Part shown: positions 1-8,822 of the stretch, one piece after another
Position numbering within the stretch: position 1 is the stretch's first letter
Layout of the letters: each line of letters begins with the position of its first letter
Translations under genes and position numbers: made by a program
Notes under the pieces: generated by a model
Seen by the model: only the letters and a program-made list of their open reading frames with translations
Told to the model about the DNA's origin: nothing
Databases searched by the model: none
Source of the DNA: Planctomyces sp.
Lineage (GTDB): Bacteria; Planctomycetota; Planctomycetia; Planctomycetales; Planctomycetaceae
Assembly (NCBI GenBank): GCA_005791255.1
Contig: SXXK01000021.1
Span: 1 to 35,383 of the forward strand
DNA length: 35,383 bases
Direction: 5' to 3'

Positions 1-511
1 CCGCCGTTGCCAGTCCGCCGGCGTTGCAGTGAGTCAGCACGCTCATGCCGGACCGCAGCATCTGTGCTCCATGCTCACCGATCGCCAGACACATATCGCG
101 ATCTTCCGCATCAATGCGACTGGCCTCGGCCAGCAGATGATCATGCAGCTCGGCGGAACTGCCCACCCGCTGTGACTCCGCACTCCGCTGCATCCGCTCC
201 AGCGCCCAAAACAGATTCACGGCGGTCGGTCGGCTGCCGGCCAGCAGTTCACACGACGCACTCAGCCCTGCCCGAAACTGCTCAATCGATGCCTGACGCA
301 GCCCCTGAAGCGACAGCACCACGCCGTAAGCCGCTGAGACTCCAATTGCCGGAGCCCCCCGGACACGCAGCACTCGTATCGCCTCCCACACCTGCTGCAC
401 TGTCCGACAGTCCAGCTCACGATACTCCTCAGGCAACAGTGTCTGGTCAATCAGTCGCAAACTGCCCGTCGCTGCATCTCCCACCCAGCGCAGTGTCTCG
501 TAGCCAGCCAT
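1..511 (-). CDS. mtnA: S-methyl-5-thioribose-1-phosphate isomerase, partial (C-terminus beyond left edge)
   Basis: The complementary strand reads in frame from an ATG at 511 to the window edge, giving about 170 N-terminal residues. The family isomerises 5-methylthioribose-1-phosphate to 5-methylthioribulose-1-phosphate in the cytosolic methionine salvage pathway. Visible hallmarks are an opening LRLIDQTLLPEEY segment, the RGAPAIGV motif near residue 52, and THCNAGGLAT right at the edge, which holds the catalytic cysteine of the family. The start is supported by the match of the N-terminus (ETLRWVG) to the usual MtnA beginning. It lies 31 bases downstream of the flavoenzyme gene on the same strand and is probably the third gene of that operon. 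The family is usually about 340-350 residues, so roughly half is present. No other methionine-salvage gene is visible here. Confidence 0.93.
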   Translation of the reverse strand, partial: MAGYETLRWVGDAATGSLRLIDQTLLPEEYRELDCRTVQQVWEAIRVLRVRGAPAIGVSAAYGVVLSLQGLRQASIEQFRAGLSASCELLAGSRPTAVNLFWALERMQRSAESQRVGSSAELHDHLLAEASRIDAEDRDMCLAIGEHGAQMLRSGMSVLTHCNAGGLATA

Positions 512-542
512 CCCCAGCTCTTTCTGTTGTCACCACAAACCG

Positions 543-1664
543 TCAGTCAAACCTCTGCTGCGACAGAAACTGCACCGGCAGCTGAGTGCGTCCCTGCACG
601 ATCAGATCAGCGGCGGCTGCACCCAGCACGGGAGTAAACTTGAAGCCGTGACCGGAAAATCCGGCCGCCGTCACCACGGGATACTCCGGATGTCGATCGA
701 ACAGAAAATGCCCGTCCGGACTCATCGAATACAAACAAACCGCTGACGCACAGGATGCCGACTGCAGCCCCCGCAGACAGCTTGCTGCAAATGCATCCAC
801 CGGCGCCCGATCCTCTGCACTGACCCGCCGTTCCACCGTCGACGCATCCTGCACCAGATCGCCACCCGTATGCTCACCAACCTTCACACGCTGACCATCG
901 ACCGCCGGCAGTCCGTAAAACTGGCCCTCCGGCAGATCAATCAGAAAAATCGGTGACCGCCACCGCTCCGCCCACCCTTCCGACTGCAGCGGATACCAGA
1001 ACAACGTCTTGCGCCGCACAGTGATCAACCGCTGATACTCGGGCAGCAGCTGCGACGTCCACGGACCACACGTGACCACAGCAGCCGACGCCGTATAGCG
1101 ACCCGCCGTCGTCTGCACCTCCACGGAATTCGGCGAACATTTCAGAGCAACGACGCGCTCGCCGGTTCTGACCTCCGCCCCACTCGCACATGCCCGCCGC
1201 AGCATCGTCCCCACGCAACGCTCAACCCACAGATAACCAGCCGTGGACTCAACTGTCACCTCATGATCCTCCGGAAGCCGCAGCACCGAATACTCACGAC
1301 AGGCTTCCTCCGCGCTCAGATTCCGAATTCGCAGTCCATGCTCCGCGGCAGCCAGCCTGGCCCCCGAAATCACCTCGGAACCCGGTGCACCACTGAGCAC
1401 CAGATCACAGCGCTGCAGCAGCCTCTCACCCGACTCCACCTCCAACTGCTGCCACAGATCCCACGATCGGTGCAGCAGCGGCACGTAATCCGGATGCTCG
1501 AAATACGCCTTGCGGATAATCCGAGTCTCGCCGTGCGAGCTGCCAAGATTGTGCGGCGGGCTGTACTGGTCCAGTCCCAGTACCTTCAGCCCGCGCTGCG
1601 AGAACTCACGCAGCGCTGCCGAGCCGAAACCGCCGCAACCAATTACGATAACGTCCCACGACAT
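543..1664 (-). CDS. FAD-dependent oxidoreductase, monomeric sarcosine oxidase / N-methyltryptophan oxidase type
   Basis: A protein of about 373 residues, the usual length of the monomeric sarcosine oxidase (DAO/MSOX) family, which oxidises secondary amino acids with O2 to give H2O2. The N-terminus has the dinucleotide-binding glycine motif GCGGFG (about residues 9-14), then SSHGETRIIRKAY, typical of MSOX. Near residue 310 the CLYSMSPDGHF segment matches the place where MSOX binds FAD covalently through cysteine, and it is followed by AAGFSGHGFKF. The flavin therefore looks covalently attached. ATG at 1664 is preferred; an in-frame GTG at 1670 is also possible. It sits 15 bases after the acyltransferase gene and just before mtnA. 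The substrate cannot be read from sequence: sarcosine, N-methyltryptophan, pipecolate and related amines are all possible. Confidence 0.88.
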   Translation of the reverse strand: MSWDVIVIGCGGFGSAALREFSQRGLKVLGLDQYSPPHNLGSSHGETRIIRKAYFEHPDYVPLLHRSWDLWQQLEVESGERLLQRCDLVLSGAPGSEVISGARLAAAEHGLRIRNLSAEEACREYSVLRLPEDHEVTVESTAGYLWVERCVGTMLRRACASGAEVRTGERVVALKCSPNSVEVQTTAGRYTASAAVVTCGPWTSQLLPEYQRLITVRRKTLFWYPLQSEGWAERWRSPIFLIDLPEGQFYGLPAVDGQRVKVGEHTGGDLVQDASTVERRVSAEDRAPVDAFAASCLRGLQSASCASAVCLYSMSPDGHFLFDRHPEYPVVTAAGFSGHGFKFTPVLGAAAADLIVQGRTQLPVQFLSQQRFD

Positions 1665-1679
1665 ATTCACAGCCCGCAG

Positions 1680-3578
1680 TCAGATCCGCAGAAAAATCTT
1701 CTGCCGATACAGCCAAAGCAGAAACAACCAGTACACCGCAAAGGTCGCCGTGGGCAAGGTCAGCGGCCCATACCACAGAGGATCCAGGGCCTTCGGCCCA
1801 AACACATGCTCGATGAACCCCGAGAAATGCACACGCACCACCTGCTCACGCACCCAGCCAGTGACCGTCTGCCCCAGCATGTAGATCAGAATCGAATTTG
1901 TACCAACCACCACCAGCGGAAATGCCAGAATTCGCAGCGGCAAAATGTCAAACAGAAAATAAAACACGGCCAGCATCGCAATCACATATCCACCACTGAA
2001 CAACACCCACGACGGAGTCCAGATGCGTTTGACGATCGGACACACAGTCAGATGCGCTGCCACCCCCAGCACAAAACAACCCGCAGCCAGAGCCACCAGC
2101 AACCCCAGTTTTTCCACGGCCCCGCGCTGAGTACTGAACAGCAGCTGCCCGCAGATGATTCCCAGCAGAGTCGTACCGATCGACGGCACAAAATTCAGTG
2201 TTGTGTAACCACCACGGTTCACCTCATAGGCAGCCGTATTCGAAAAGAACCACTGCCGGTACCACGGTGGACCTGCGGGCTGCGGAACCACTGTCGCCGC
2301 CTCATTCTGCTCGGAGACTTCAGCCGGTGCCGGAGGCTCCGAGCCAGTTGCCGGATCAGTTGCCAGAGCAGGATCGCCCGGGCCACCTGACTGATAGCCC
2401 GCGGGCAGCGGCGGTGTATCTTCCAGTACCGGAGCCGGCGCAGGCTTCGGCTGCTCTCCAGCAGTCACCAGCTCATCCGCCGCCGCTGACGGAACTGCCG
2501 GCTCCTGAGCCATCCGCAGAACCACCATGCGCCACGGTGCAAAACGAATACGAACAGGCTGTGGCATCGCTGCCTGAACCGGAGACTCTGCGGCAGGTTC
2601 CGCGCAGGGTTCCGTCCGCAGCTTCGGCAGGAACCACTGGTCAAAGAAGAATGCGGCATTGCCGTTCTTTGACCATGGAGCCATCGTCCCCTCGAACACC
2701 TCCCCATTTTCCTTCGTTGCCTGAACGGCCGCAAAGTCATAGTCAGCCGGAGGCGGATTCATGCGAAACCAGCCCCAATACCCCGTCAGAATTACCACCA
2801 GGGCAGCAAACTGCACCGCCGCACGGCGATTCAGCAGCAGCCAGGCAAAGAAATAGCCCAGACCAATCTGACACAGCACGTTCGGAAAGATCCAGTTGGT
2901 ACGCTCCTTACCCATCGAATACAGGAACACACCCATCAGTGTCAGTATCACGGATCGCCCCAGCGCATGACCGGCTCGACGCAGCCAGCCGTGCCCGCGA
3001 GCTTCCCGGCGCGCATACGAAAATGGCATCGAAACTCCGACCATAAACATGAAGGCCGGCTGAATCAGATCCCAAAATGACACCAGCCAGTTGCTGAAGA
3101 TGCTGCCCCAGGCCGGATGATCAAAATGAAATGCCAGCTGCAGCCAGAAGCCTCGATCATGCTGCTGCCAGACCGGTGACGATTCGCTGATCTTCGAAAA
3201 GGCCAGCAAACCAAATCCCCCGGCCGCCAGCATCGTCATGATGAATCCGCGAAAAGCATCCAGTGAAACCAGCCGCTCTGATGCTGTGGTCGGAGCCGGC
3301 CGGTCCTGCAGCCGACCCGGCCGCTGACGACGCGGCGGCTCGCCTTCACCCCCTGCAACACCGCCACTGCCCTCAGCACTCGCCGCACCCGAACTGCCCG
3401 ACGACAGGCCCTCGATCCGCCGAGAAACGGCACCTCCCGATTTTCCCGCCGAATTCTGCAGCACCCCGCCTGCTGAAGCAGCCACCCGCGGAGCTTCAAA
3501 CAGATCCGCTCCGCCGGGCTGATCTTCCAAAGACAGGACGTACTTGACGACTCGCAGGCGATCCATACGCGTCCGCAT
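1680..3578 (-). CDS. Multi-pass membrane acyltransferase, HGSNAT/DUF5009 family
   Basis: A protein of about 632 residues. I chose ATG 3578 because AAGGAG lies five bases upstream of it; the reading frame stays open to 3794 but without support. About 100 N-terminal residues are Gly/Ser/Ala-rich and look disordered. Then RLVSLDAFRG (about 102-111) opens a multi-helix membrane domain, with segments such as PAFMFMVGVSMPFSYARR, that resembles heparan-alpha-glucosaminide N-acetyltransferase relatives, which move acetyl groups across membranes onto sugars. The two halves of the membrane domain are separated by a loop of about 150 residues rich in Pro, Ala and Glu. The last helices (SILIYMLGQTVTGW, then FAVYWLFLLWLYR) are well conserved in style. 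It is probably the first gene of the operon with the flavoenzyme and mtnA. The acceptor is unknown. Confidence 0.8.
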   Translation of the reverse strand: MRTRMDRLRVVKYVLSLEDQPGGADLFEAPRVAASAGGVLQNSAGKSGGAVSRRIEGLSSGSSGAASAEGSGGVAGGEGEPPRRQRPGRLQDRPAPTTASERLVSLDAFRGFIMTMLAAGGFGLLAFSKISESSPVWQQHDRGFWLQLAFHFDHPAWGSIFSNWLVSFWDLIQPAFMFMVGVSMPFSYARREARGHGWLRRAGHALGRSVILTLMGVFLYSMGKERTNWIFPNVLCQIGLGYFFAWLLLNRRAAVQFAALVVILTGYWGWFRMNPPPADYDFAAVQATKENGEVFEGTMAPWSKNGNAAFFFDQWFLPKLRTEPCAEPAAESPVQAAMPQPVRIRFAPWRMVVLRMAQEPAVPSAAADELVTAGEQPKPAPAPVLEDTPPLPAGYQSGGPGDPALATDPATGSEPPAPAEVSEQNEAATVVPQPAGPPWYRQWFFSNTAAYEVNRGGYTTLNFVPSIGTTLLGIICGQLLFSTQRGAVEKLGLLVALAAGCFVLGVAAHLTVCPIVKRIWTPSWVLFSGGYVIAMLAVFYFLFDILPLRILAFPLVVVGTNSILIYMLGQTVTGWVREQVVRVHFSGFIEHVFGPKALDPLWYGPLTLPTATFAVYWLFLLWLYRQKIFLRI

Positions 3579-4009
3579 AGCGGCTCCTTCGTTCAGAGGA
3601 CACAGCAGGAAACCGAGCGACCCGCACATCGACGCATCCAGCTTCCATGCTGCGTCCACTCGCGGTCGGCACGCGGGCAACAGGCCACGTGACCCGGCAA
3701 TTCTTGCCGATTTGGCCAATCGGATCAATTCCAGACCCGCTGCCGGCAGCGATGCCGCAAAGACTCCGGGAGCGTTCCCGGCTGCCTCCGCCATAACGCC
3801 CGTCGCCCTGCCCAGAACAATCGACTACTCGAAATATTAACATTCACGGACGTTTTCATCTGAGTTTTTCCGCTTCCAACGCGAAATTGTGAATCCAGCC
3901 ACAAGATTCACAATTACTTAACATTCCTCACAGAAAAGAGATTCGCGTAGAGTAATCGCAAGGTTTGCAGACGGGTGAGTTGCAGCCTGCAGTGCCAGGA
4001 GTCAGAGTC
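3579..4009. other. Divergent intergenic control region
   Basis: A gap of about 430 bases between the minus-strand acyltransferase and the plus-strand lipoprotein. Both strands are partly open here, but I see no start with a ribosome site and no recognisable protein. The right half is AT-richer than the surrounding genes and holds the inverted repeat at 3885-3915. Promoters for both directions must lie here, but I could not pick a convincing -35/-10 pair for either. Confidence 0.6.
3885..3915. promoter_or_regulatory. Perfect inverted repeat, operator-like
   Basis: AATTGTGAATC at 3885-3895 is the exact reverse complement of GATTCACAATT at 3905-3915, with a nine-base spacer. The two TGTGA/TCACA cores are too far apart for a classical CRP site (which has six bases between them), and there is no T-run after it, so it does not look like a terminator. 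Its position, about 95 bases before the lipoprotein start and about 300 before the acyltransferase start, suits a dimeric repressor or activator site. The binding protein is unknown. Confidence 0.5.
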
Positions 4010-4444
4010 TTGAGGTTGTCAATTTTTCTCGTAATCGCGTTGCTTCCAGTCTGTGGATGTGGCAAGCCTCCCGCAGATGCTCCAACCGTCCCGATTCACC
4101 CTGTGTCGGGAATTGTCACGCTCGATGGCAAACCAATTCAGGGGGCTCAGGTGGCTTTTGTCGCATTGCAGGCGGCAGAACCGGTCGCTATCTCACCCAA
4201 CGGCGTCACGGACGCTGAGGGAAAATTCTGTATTTCGACATATTCGGTCAACGATGGTGCCCCGGATGGTGCGTACGCCGCGACAGTTTCGTGGCCAGAG
4301 GTACTCACAGCTGGCGGCAGCGAACCGGAATTTGGCAAGGAACGTCTGCCCTCTCGCTATCAGGACCCCCAGAAGTCAGGGCTTGTGGTAACCGTGTCCG
4401 AAGACCTGCTGGATCCCTTGACGTTTGAATTGACAACCAGGTAG
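4010..4444 (+). CDS. Small lipoprotein with carboxypeptidase-regulatory-like (beta-sandwich) domain
   Basis: A protein of about 144 residues. The TTG at 4010 is chosen because AGGAG lies eight bases upstream and because it gives a compact signal sequence, MRLSIFLVIALLPVCGCGKPP. The lipid-bearing cysteine is residue 15 or 17. The frame is open further upstream (TTG at 3965, GTG at 3992), which would give an unusually long leader. The mature part begins with PVSGIVTLDGKPIQGAQVAF, the typical opening of planctomycete carboxypeptidase-regulatory-like lipoproteins, and contains TDAEGKF, another usual element. Such small lipoproteins often accompany DUF1559 genes, as here, with the next gene 110 bases downstream. 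It is presumably anchored to a membrane facing the periplasm. No enzymatic role is expected, and its partner is not known. Confidence 0.78.
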   Translation: MRLSIFLVIALLPVCGCGKPPADAPTVPIHPVSGIVTLDGKPIQGAQVAFVALQAAEPVAISPNGVTDAEGKFCISTYSVNDGAPDGAYAATVSWPEVLTAGGSEPEFGKERLPSRYQDPQKSGLVVTVSEDLLDPLTFELTTR

Positions 4445-4554
4445 CGTCGGGACTCGAGGACCGACCGACCTGCTGTGTTCTGTCTATGTGATGTGCGTTT
4501 CTTCTGACTTCGGGGTGGAAGTCAGCAGTCTGTTTTTCAGGGAGTATGTTCGCA

Positions 4555-5556
4555 ATGGAAAAGATTTCGGAACGAAGAGTCAGAGGATTCACACTGATTG
4601 AGCTGTTGGTGGTGATTGCGATCATCGCGATTCTGGTAGCATTGCTGCTGCCGGCTGTGCAGCAGGCCCGCGAGGCTGCCCGTCGCACACAATGCAAGAA
4701 CAATCTCAAGCAGCTTGGACTGGCATTGCACAACTACGAAAGCACTTATGGGATGTTCCCTCCCAGCCGGATCAACATCAGAAACCCACGTTTTCAAATC
4801 TCGTGGAACACCATGATTCTCCCCTACATTGAGCAGGACAACGCCTACAGGCAGTACAACACAAATGTGAACTGGTTTGCCCCCGTCAACGATCCGGTGA
4901 CGACCATACAATTGCCGGCATTTGTCTGTCCGTCCACTCCGGGCAGTCGACCTCTGCCATCATCAGCCCTTTATGCTGACATAACCAGCAACACCAGAAC
5001 TGATCAGCCACTCTGGGGCTACAATGATTACGGCTCAATTAATGCAGTGCGCAATGCCTTCATTATCATGGCCGGCCTGCCTTCAATCGGAACTCGCGAC
5101 GCCATGGGTGCGATGGGACGCGGCCCCGGTGGATCAAAGATCCGCGATATCACTGATGGTACGTCAAACACACTGCTGCTGGGCGAAGGCGCTGGACGCC
5201 CACGCCAGTACATCGGTCGTCAGCCAGGCCTGAATCCACGCAGTGGCAACATTGCGTTTGGAACTCAGTTCGTCGCCGACGGCTGGGGTTGGGCGGACAT
5301 CAATAACGGATTCAGCATCGACGGTTCCAACACAGCCGGTCTGCAAAACAACACAAGCAGTAACGGTACCCCCACCATCGTGGGCCAGTGCATTATGAAC
5401 TGCACCAACGACAGCGAATTTTATTCATTCCATACCGGTGGTATCCAGACGGTTCTCGCAGACGGTTCCGTCCGCTTCCTGTCGGAAAACATGTCAGCAG
5501 CCGTGCTCGCAGGATTGATTACGCTGCAGGGCGGTGAAATTGTTGGAGACTTCTGA
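4555..5556 (+). CDS. DUF1559 protein with type IV prepilin-like N-terminus
   Basis: A protein of about 333 residues. ATG 4555 is preferred over ATG 4546 because AGGGAG ends ten bases before the former and only one base before the latter. The N-terminus RRVRGFTLIELLVVIAIIAI is a classic class III prepilin signal: a peptidase would cut between Gly11 and Phe12, and Glu16 is the conserved fifth residue of the mature pilin. After the helix come AVQQAREAARR and KNNLKQLGLALHNYES, hallmarks of DUF1559, a family greatly expanded in planctomycetes. The C-terminus carries the usual FHTGGIQTVLADGSVRFLSE motif. It is probably a pseudopilin-like surface or periplasmic protein. The actual role of DUF1559 is poorly known. 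A strong terminator follows, so this is the last gene of its unit. Confidence 0.93.
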   Translation: MEKISERRVRGFTLIELLVVIAIIAILVALLLPAVQQAREAARRTQCKNNLKQLGLALHNYESTYGMFPPSRINIRNPRFQISWNTMILPYIEQDNAYRQYNTNVNWFAPVNDPVTTIQLPAFVCPSTPGSRPLPSSALYADITSNTRTDQPLWGYNDYGSINAVRNAFIIMAGLPSIGTRDAMGAMGRGPGGSKIRDITDGTSNTLLLGEGAGRPRQYIGRQPGLNPRSGNIAFGTQFVADGWGWADINNGFSIDGSNTAGLQNNTSSNGTPTIVGQCIMNCTNDSEFYSFHTGGIQTVLADGSVRFLSENMSAAVLAGLITLQGGEIVGDF

Positions 5557-5613
5557 TTATCTGGTCGCGCCGTCTTCGCAGACGCCCGCCTGAAAGTTAC
5601 CCGCAGGACAGCA

Positions 5614-5643
5614 GGGCTCCGAGCTTTCTCGGAGCCCTTTTTT
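5614..5643 (+). terminator. Rho-independent terminator after DUF1559 gene
   Basis: A perfect 10-bp stem, GGGCTCCGAG paired with CTCGGAGCCC, with a CTTT loop and a run of six T directly after. It lies 57 bases past the DUF1559 stop codon. The opposite-strand STAS gene ends shortly after at 5656, so the hairpin separates two convergent genes. Confidence 0.93.
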
Positions 5644-5655
5644 GTCGCAGCGACA

Positions 5656-6006
5656 TTACCGGAGGCTTTCCGTCGCCTGCTCACACGTGGCGAATACCGG
5701 GATCACCTGATCGAGGCCGGCGATGGAAAGTGCCGTCGATCCGAAACTGTTCAGACCGCTCAGTCTCAGTTCGCCCCCTCGGGCCCGCAGAGTCTTCTGC
5801 AGCAGAACACAGCGTCCCAGAAACGCCGACCCGATGAAACGCACGTGCACCAGATCCAGCACCAGACGCGGCGGTTCCAGAGTCCGAACATAGTCCACGG
5901 AGAGCCCTGCTGCATCCAGATCGTTTTCGAACAGACTGGCAAACTGTTCGCCCGGACGCAGCACTGTGACCGCCGGTCTGCCGGAATTCCTGTCTTCACT
6001 GGTCAT
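5656..6006 (-). CDS. STAS-domain protein (anti-sigma factor antagonist-like)
   Basis: A single-domain protein of about 116 residues. ATG 6006 follows AGGTGG by five bases; an in-frame GTG at 6015 overlaps that ribosome site and is less likely. The segment RLVLDLVHVRFIGSAFLG matches the strand-loop of STAS domains. Its serine aligns with the serine that is phosphorylated in SpoIIAA-like antagonists, although the preceding acidic residue is replaced by glycine. KTLRARGGELRLSGL and the closing helix are also typical. Such proteins bind and release anti-sigma kinases in partner-switching circuits. No kinase, phosphatase or sigma factor gene is next to it, so the partner must be encoded elsewhere. 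It is convergent with the DUF1559 gene. Confidence 0.85.
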   Translation of the reverse strand: MTSEDRNSGRPAVTVLRPGEQFASLFENDLDAAGLSVDYVRTLEPPRLVLDLVHVRFIGSAFLGRCVLLQKTLRARGGELRLSGLNSFGSTALSIAGLDQVIPVFATCEQATESLR

Positions 6007-6200
6007 GCTGTCCACCTGCTGTCAGCGGCGAAGATGAAGCGATAATTGCTCTTCGGACCTGAATTATCCCCAAAACCCGATTTTGATCAATTGAAATCAG
6101 ACCCCTCTGCGAAGTTGCGGTGATTGTTCAGAAATGCGAGATTCTGGTGGACAGTTCTGCATTCCCCCGCTTCTGTGCTCTCTCAGTCAGCGTGCACGAA

Positions 6201-6899
6201 ATGACTTCACCGCCCAAATCCCGAGTAATTGTGGTCACCGGTGTCTCGCGCGGACTCGGACAGGCCATGGTGCACAAATTCACTCAGGCCGGGCACAAAG
6301 TCTGCGGCTGCGCCAGAAACGCTGAGCAGCTGTCACAACTTCGAAATCAGCTCAGCAGCAACTGTCGCCTTGACCCGGTCGACGTCGCAGACCCCGTCGC
6401 CGTCGCCACCTGGGCTGCGTCCGTCCTTGACGCTTTCGGGCCACCCGATCTGCTCCTGAATAACGCCGCCGTCATCAACTCCAATCGCAGCCTCTGGGAA
6501 GTCTCAGAACGCGAATTCCGGCAGCTGATCGATGTGAACGTCAACGGCGTTTTCCACGTACTGCACAGCTTCCTGCCGGCGATGGTGAAACGTCGCAAAG
6601 GTGTCATCGTGAACTTCAGCAGTGGCTGGGGGCGTTCCGTGTCCACACAGGTTGCCCCCTACTGTGCCTCAAAATGGGCCATCGAAGGACTCACTCAGGC
6701 ACTCGCTGAAGAACTGCCGGCCGGCATGTGTGCCGTCCCCCTGAACCCGGGTGTGATCAACACCGATATGCTTAGAAGCTGCTTTGGCAGCGGAGCTGCC
6801 TACTACCCGGAAGCCGACGAATGGGCTGAACGGGCTGTACCATTCCTGCTGGGAATCACCGAAGACCACAACGGGATGCCGCTTACTGTACCAGGCTAG
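6201..6899 (+). CDS. Short-chain dehydrogenase/reductase (SDR)
   Basis: A protein of about 232 residues starting at ATG 6201, right before the first beta strand. The frame is open back to 6120, but those residues look unlike an SDR N-terminus. The classical SDR elements are all present: TGVSRGLG (13-20) for NAD(P) binding, NNAA (87-90), the active-site serine near 140, and YCASK with Tyr154 and Lys158. PGVINTDM follows, where substrate-loop residues usually lie. The arginine after the glycine motif may favour NADPH, which is only a guess. The substrate is unknown. It lies about 115 bases ahead of ilvD on the same strand and may share a transcript with it, but the spacing does not prove this. 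Confidence 0.9.
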   Translation: MTSPPKSRVIVVTGVSRGLGQAMVHKFTQAGHKVCGCARNAEQLSQLRNQLSSNCRLDPVDVADPVAVATWAASVLDAFGPPDLLLNNAAVINSNRSLWEVSEREFRQLIDVNVNGVFHVLHSFLPAMVKRRKGVIVNFSSGWGRSVSTQVAPYCASKWAIEGLTQALAEELPAGMCAVPLNPGVINTDMLRSCFGSGAAYYPEADEWAERAVPFLLGITEDHNGMPLTVPG

Positions 6900-7016
6900 A
6901 GAACACGTTCCTGCGAAACCGATGCTCACAATCCCGGCAGTCCTTGCACGATTGATTCTCCCTGATATTGTTCGCCGCTGCGCAGGCCTGACCCCAACTC
7001 TCAGGAAATGACTCCC

Positions 7017-8699
7017 ATGACCCAACTGAACAAGTACAGCAGCAAAATCACTCAGCCCGCCTCCCAGGGCGCCTCACAGGCCATGCTCTACGCCACAGGG
7101 ATGTCGGCCGAAGACATGAACAAGGCGCAGGTCGGTATCTCCAGCGTATGGTACGAGGGAAATCCCTGCAACATGCACCTCGGTGACCTCGCCGCCCGCG
7201 TCCGTGAAGGTGTGCAGGCTGCCGGACTGGTGGGCATGCGTTTCAACACCATCGGTGTCAGCGATGGAATTTCCATGGGAACCGACGGCATGTCGTATTC
7301 CCTCCAGTCGCGCGACCTGATTGCAGACTCCATCGAAACCGTCATGTCTGCTCAATGGTACGACGCCAATATCTCGCTGCCCGGCTGTGACAAAAACATG
7401 CCAGGCTGCCTGATCGCAATGGCGCGTCTCAATCGCCCCTCACTGATGATCTACGGTGGTACGATCCGCCCGGGTTGCAGCCCCAAAGGTGACAAACTGG
7501 ACATCGTGTCCGCCTTCCAGTCCTATGGCGAATACATCAGCGGCCGCATTTCAGAAGACGAACGCGCTGGTATCGTCCGGAAAAGCTGTCCCGGGGCCGG
7601 GGCCTGTGGCGGAATGTACACTGCCAACACTATGGCTTCGGCTATTGAAGCCATGGGGATGACACTGCCCTACAGCTCGTCGATCCCCGCCGAGGATCCA
7701 GGCAAACTCGAGGAGTGTTTCCGGGCTGGTGCGGCCATCCGCAACCTCCTTGAACTGGACCTCAAACCACGCGACATCATGACTCGTGCTGCCTTCGAGA
7801 ACGCCATGGTACTGATTATGGTAACAGGCGGTTCCACCAACGCCGTCCTGCACCTCATTGCAATGGCTCGCGCCGCCGGCGTTTCCCTGACAATTGACGA
7901 TTTCCAGAAAGTCAGTGACCGCATCCCGTACCTTGCCGACCTCAAGCCCAGCGGCAAGTATGTCATGGAGGATCTGCACTACATCGGTGGCACTCCGGCT
8001 GTGCTCAAATACCTGCTGGAAAAGGGCCTGATCGACGGCACCTGCATGACTGTCACCGGCAAAACACTGGCAGAGAATCTCAGCAGCCTGCCAGGACTCA
8101 CGGCCGGCCAGCAGATCATTCGCCCGCTGGAAAATCCCATCAAGGAAACCGGTCACATCCGGATTATGCGAGGCAATGTGTGTCCGGATGGCGCAGTGGC
8201 CAAGATTACCGGCAAGGAAGGACTCGTCTTCGCCGGCCCGGCCCGCTGCTTCGACTCAGAAGAACTGATGCTCCGCGGTCTTGAGCAGGGACGCATCCGG
8301 AAGGGTGACGTGGTCGAGATTCGTTACGAAGGCCCGCAGGGTGGTCCGGGAATGCCGGAAATGCTGACACCGACGTCGGCCATCATGGGTGCCGGACTCG
8401 GATCCGATGTGGCTCTCCTGACCGACGGTCGCTTCAGCGGCGGCTCACACGGCTTCATCGTCGGCCATATCACACCGGAAGCTCAGGTCGGGGGAGTCCT
8501 CGCACTGCTGCAGGACGGAGATCGCATCACCATCGATGCAGAAAACAACGAAATCAATGTGGACCTGACGGCCGCTGAACTGGCTGCCCGCCAAGCCAGC
8601 TTTGTGGCTCCGCCGTTCAAAGCCACACGCGGAACTCTGGCAAAATACATTCGTCTTGTAAAATCGGCCTCTGAAGGCTGCGTTACCGACGAATCCTGA
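7017..8699 (+). CDS. ilvD: Dihydroxy-acid dehydratase
   Basis: A protein of about 560 residues, the full family length. It dehydrates 2,3-dihydroxy-isovalerate and 2,3-dihydroxy-3-methylvalerate to the 2-keto acids of valine and isoleucine synthesis in the cytosol. The iron-sulfur cysteines are seen in NPCNMHLG (about residue 51), [11 protein letters not shown] (about 123) and [16 protein letters not shown] (about 196). The lysine in GCDK is where the family carries a carbamylated Mg-binding lysine. The C-terminal part has [15 protein letters not shown], also conserved. ATG 7017 is preferred because AGGA lies ten bases upstream; ATG 7008 is only one base from it. No other ilv or leu gene is in the window, so it is an isolated pathway gene. 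Confidence 0.97.
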   Translation: MTQLNKYSSKITQPASQGASQAMLYATGMSAEDMNKAQVGISSVWYEGNPCNMHLGDLAARVREGVQAAGLVGMRFNTIGVSDGISMGTDGMSYSLQSRDLIADSIETVMSAQWYDANISLPGCDKNMPGCLIAMARLNRPSLMIYGGTIRPGCSPKGDKLDIVSAFQSYGEYISGRISEDERAGIVRKSCPGAGACGGMYTANTMASAIEAMGMTLPYSSSIPAEDPGKLEECFRAGAAIRNLLELDLKPRDIMTRAAFENAMVLIMVTGGSTNAVLHLIAMARAAGVSLTIDDFQKVSDRIPYLADLKPSGKYVMEDLHYIGGTPAVLKYLLEKGLIDGTCMTVTGKTLAENLSSLPGLTAGQQIIRPLENPIKETGHIRIMRGNVCPDGAVAKITGKEGLVFAGPARCFDSEELMLRGLEQGRIRKGDVVEIRYEGPQGGPGMPEMLTPTSAIMGAGLGSDVALLTDGRFSGGSHGFIVGHITPEAQVGGVLALLQDGDRITIDAENNEINVDLTAAELAARQASFVAPPFKATRGTLAKYIRLVKSASEGCVTDES

Positions 8700-8822
8700 G
8701 TATACTCCGGTCAGATACGGGACTGAGGCGGCACCCACCTGCACCACGCCGACTGCCACGTGTTTTCCTGACTTCACTTGTTCGGGCTGACTCGCGGAAT
8801 TCTGTTACAGGGGTGGCATGCC

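Noticed and set aside
1263-2390. A 375-codon plus-strand frame across the flavoenzyme and acyltransferase genes
   Set aside because: It is rich in Arg, Gln, His and Pro with no protein-like pattern, and it opposes two well-supported minus-strand genes.
3579-3794. An N-terminal extension of the acyltransferase back to 3794
   Set aside because: A strong ribosome site (AAGGAG at five bases) sits before ATG 3578, and the extra residues have no family resemblance.
3888-3912. A CRP-type binding site in the TGTGA...TCACA repeat
   Set aside because: The half-sites are 15 bases apart rather than six, so classical CRP geometry does not fit.
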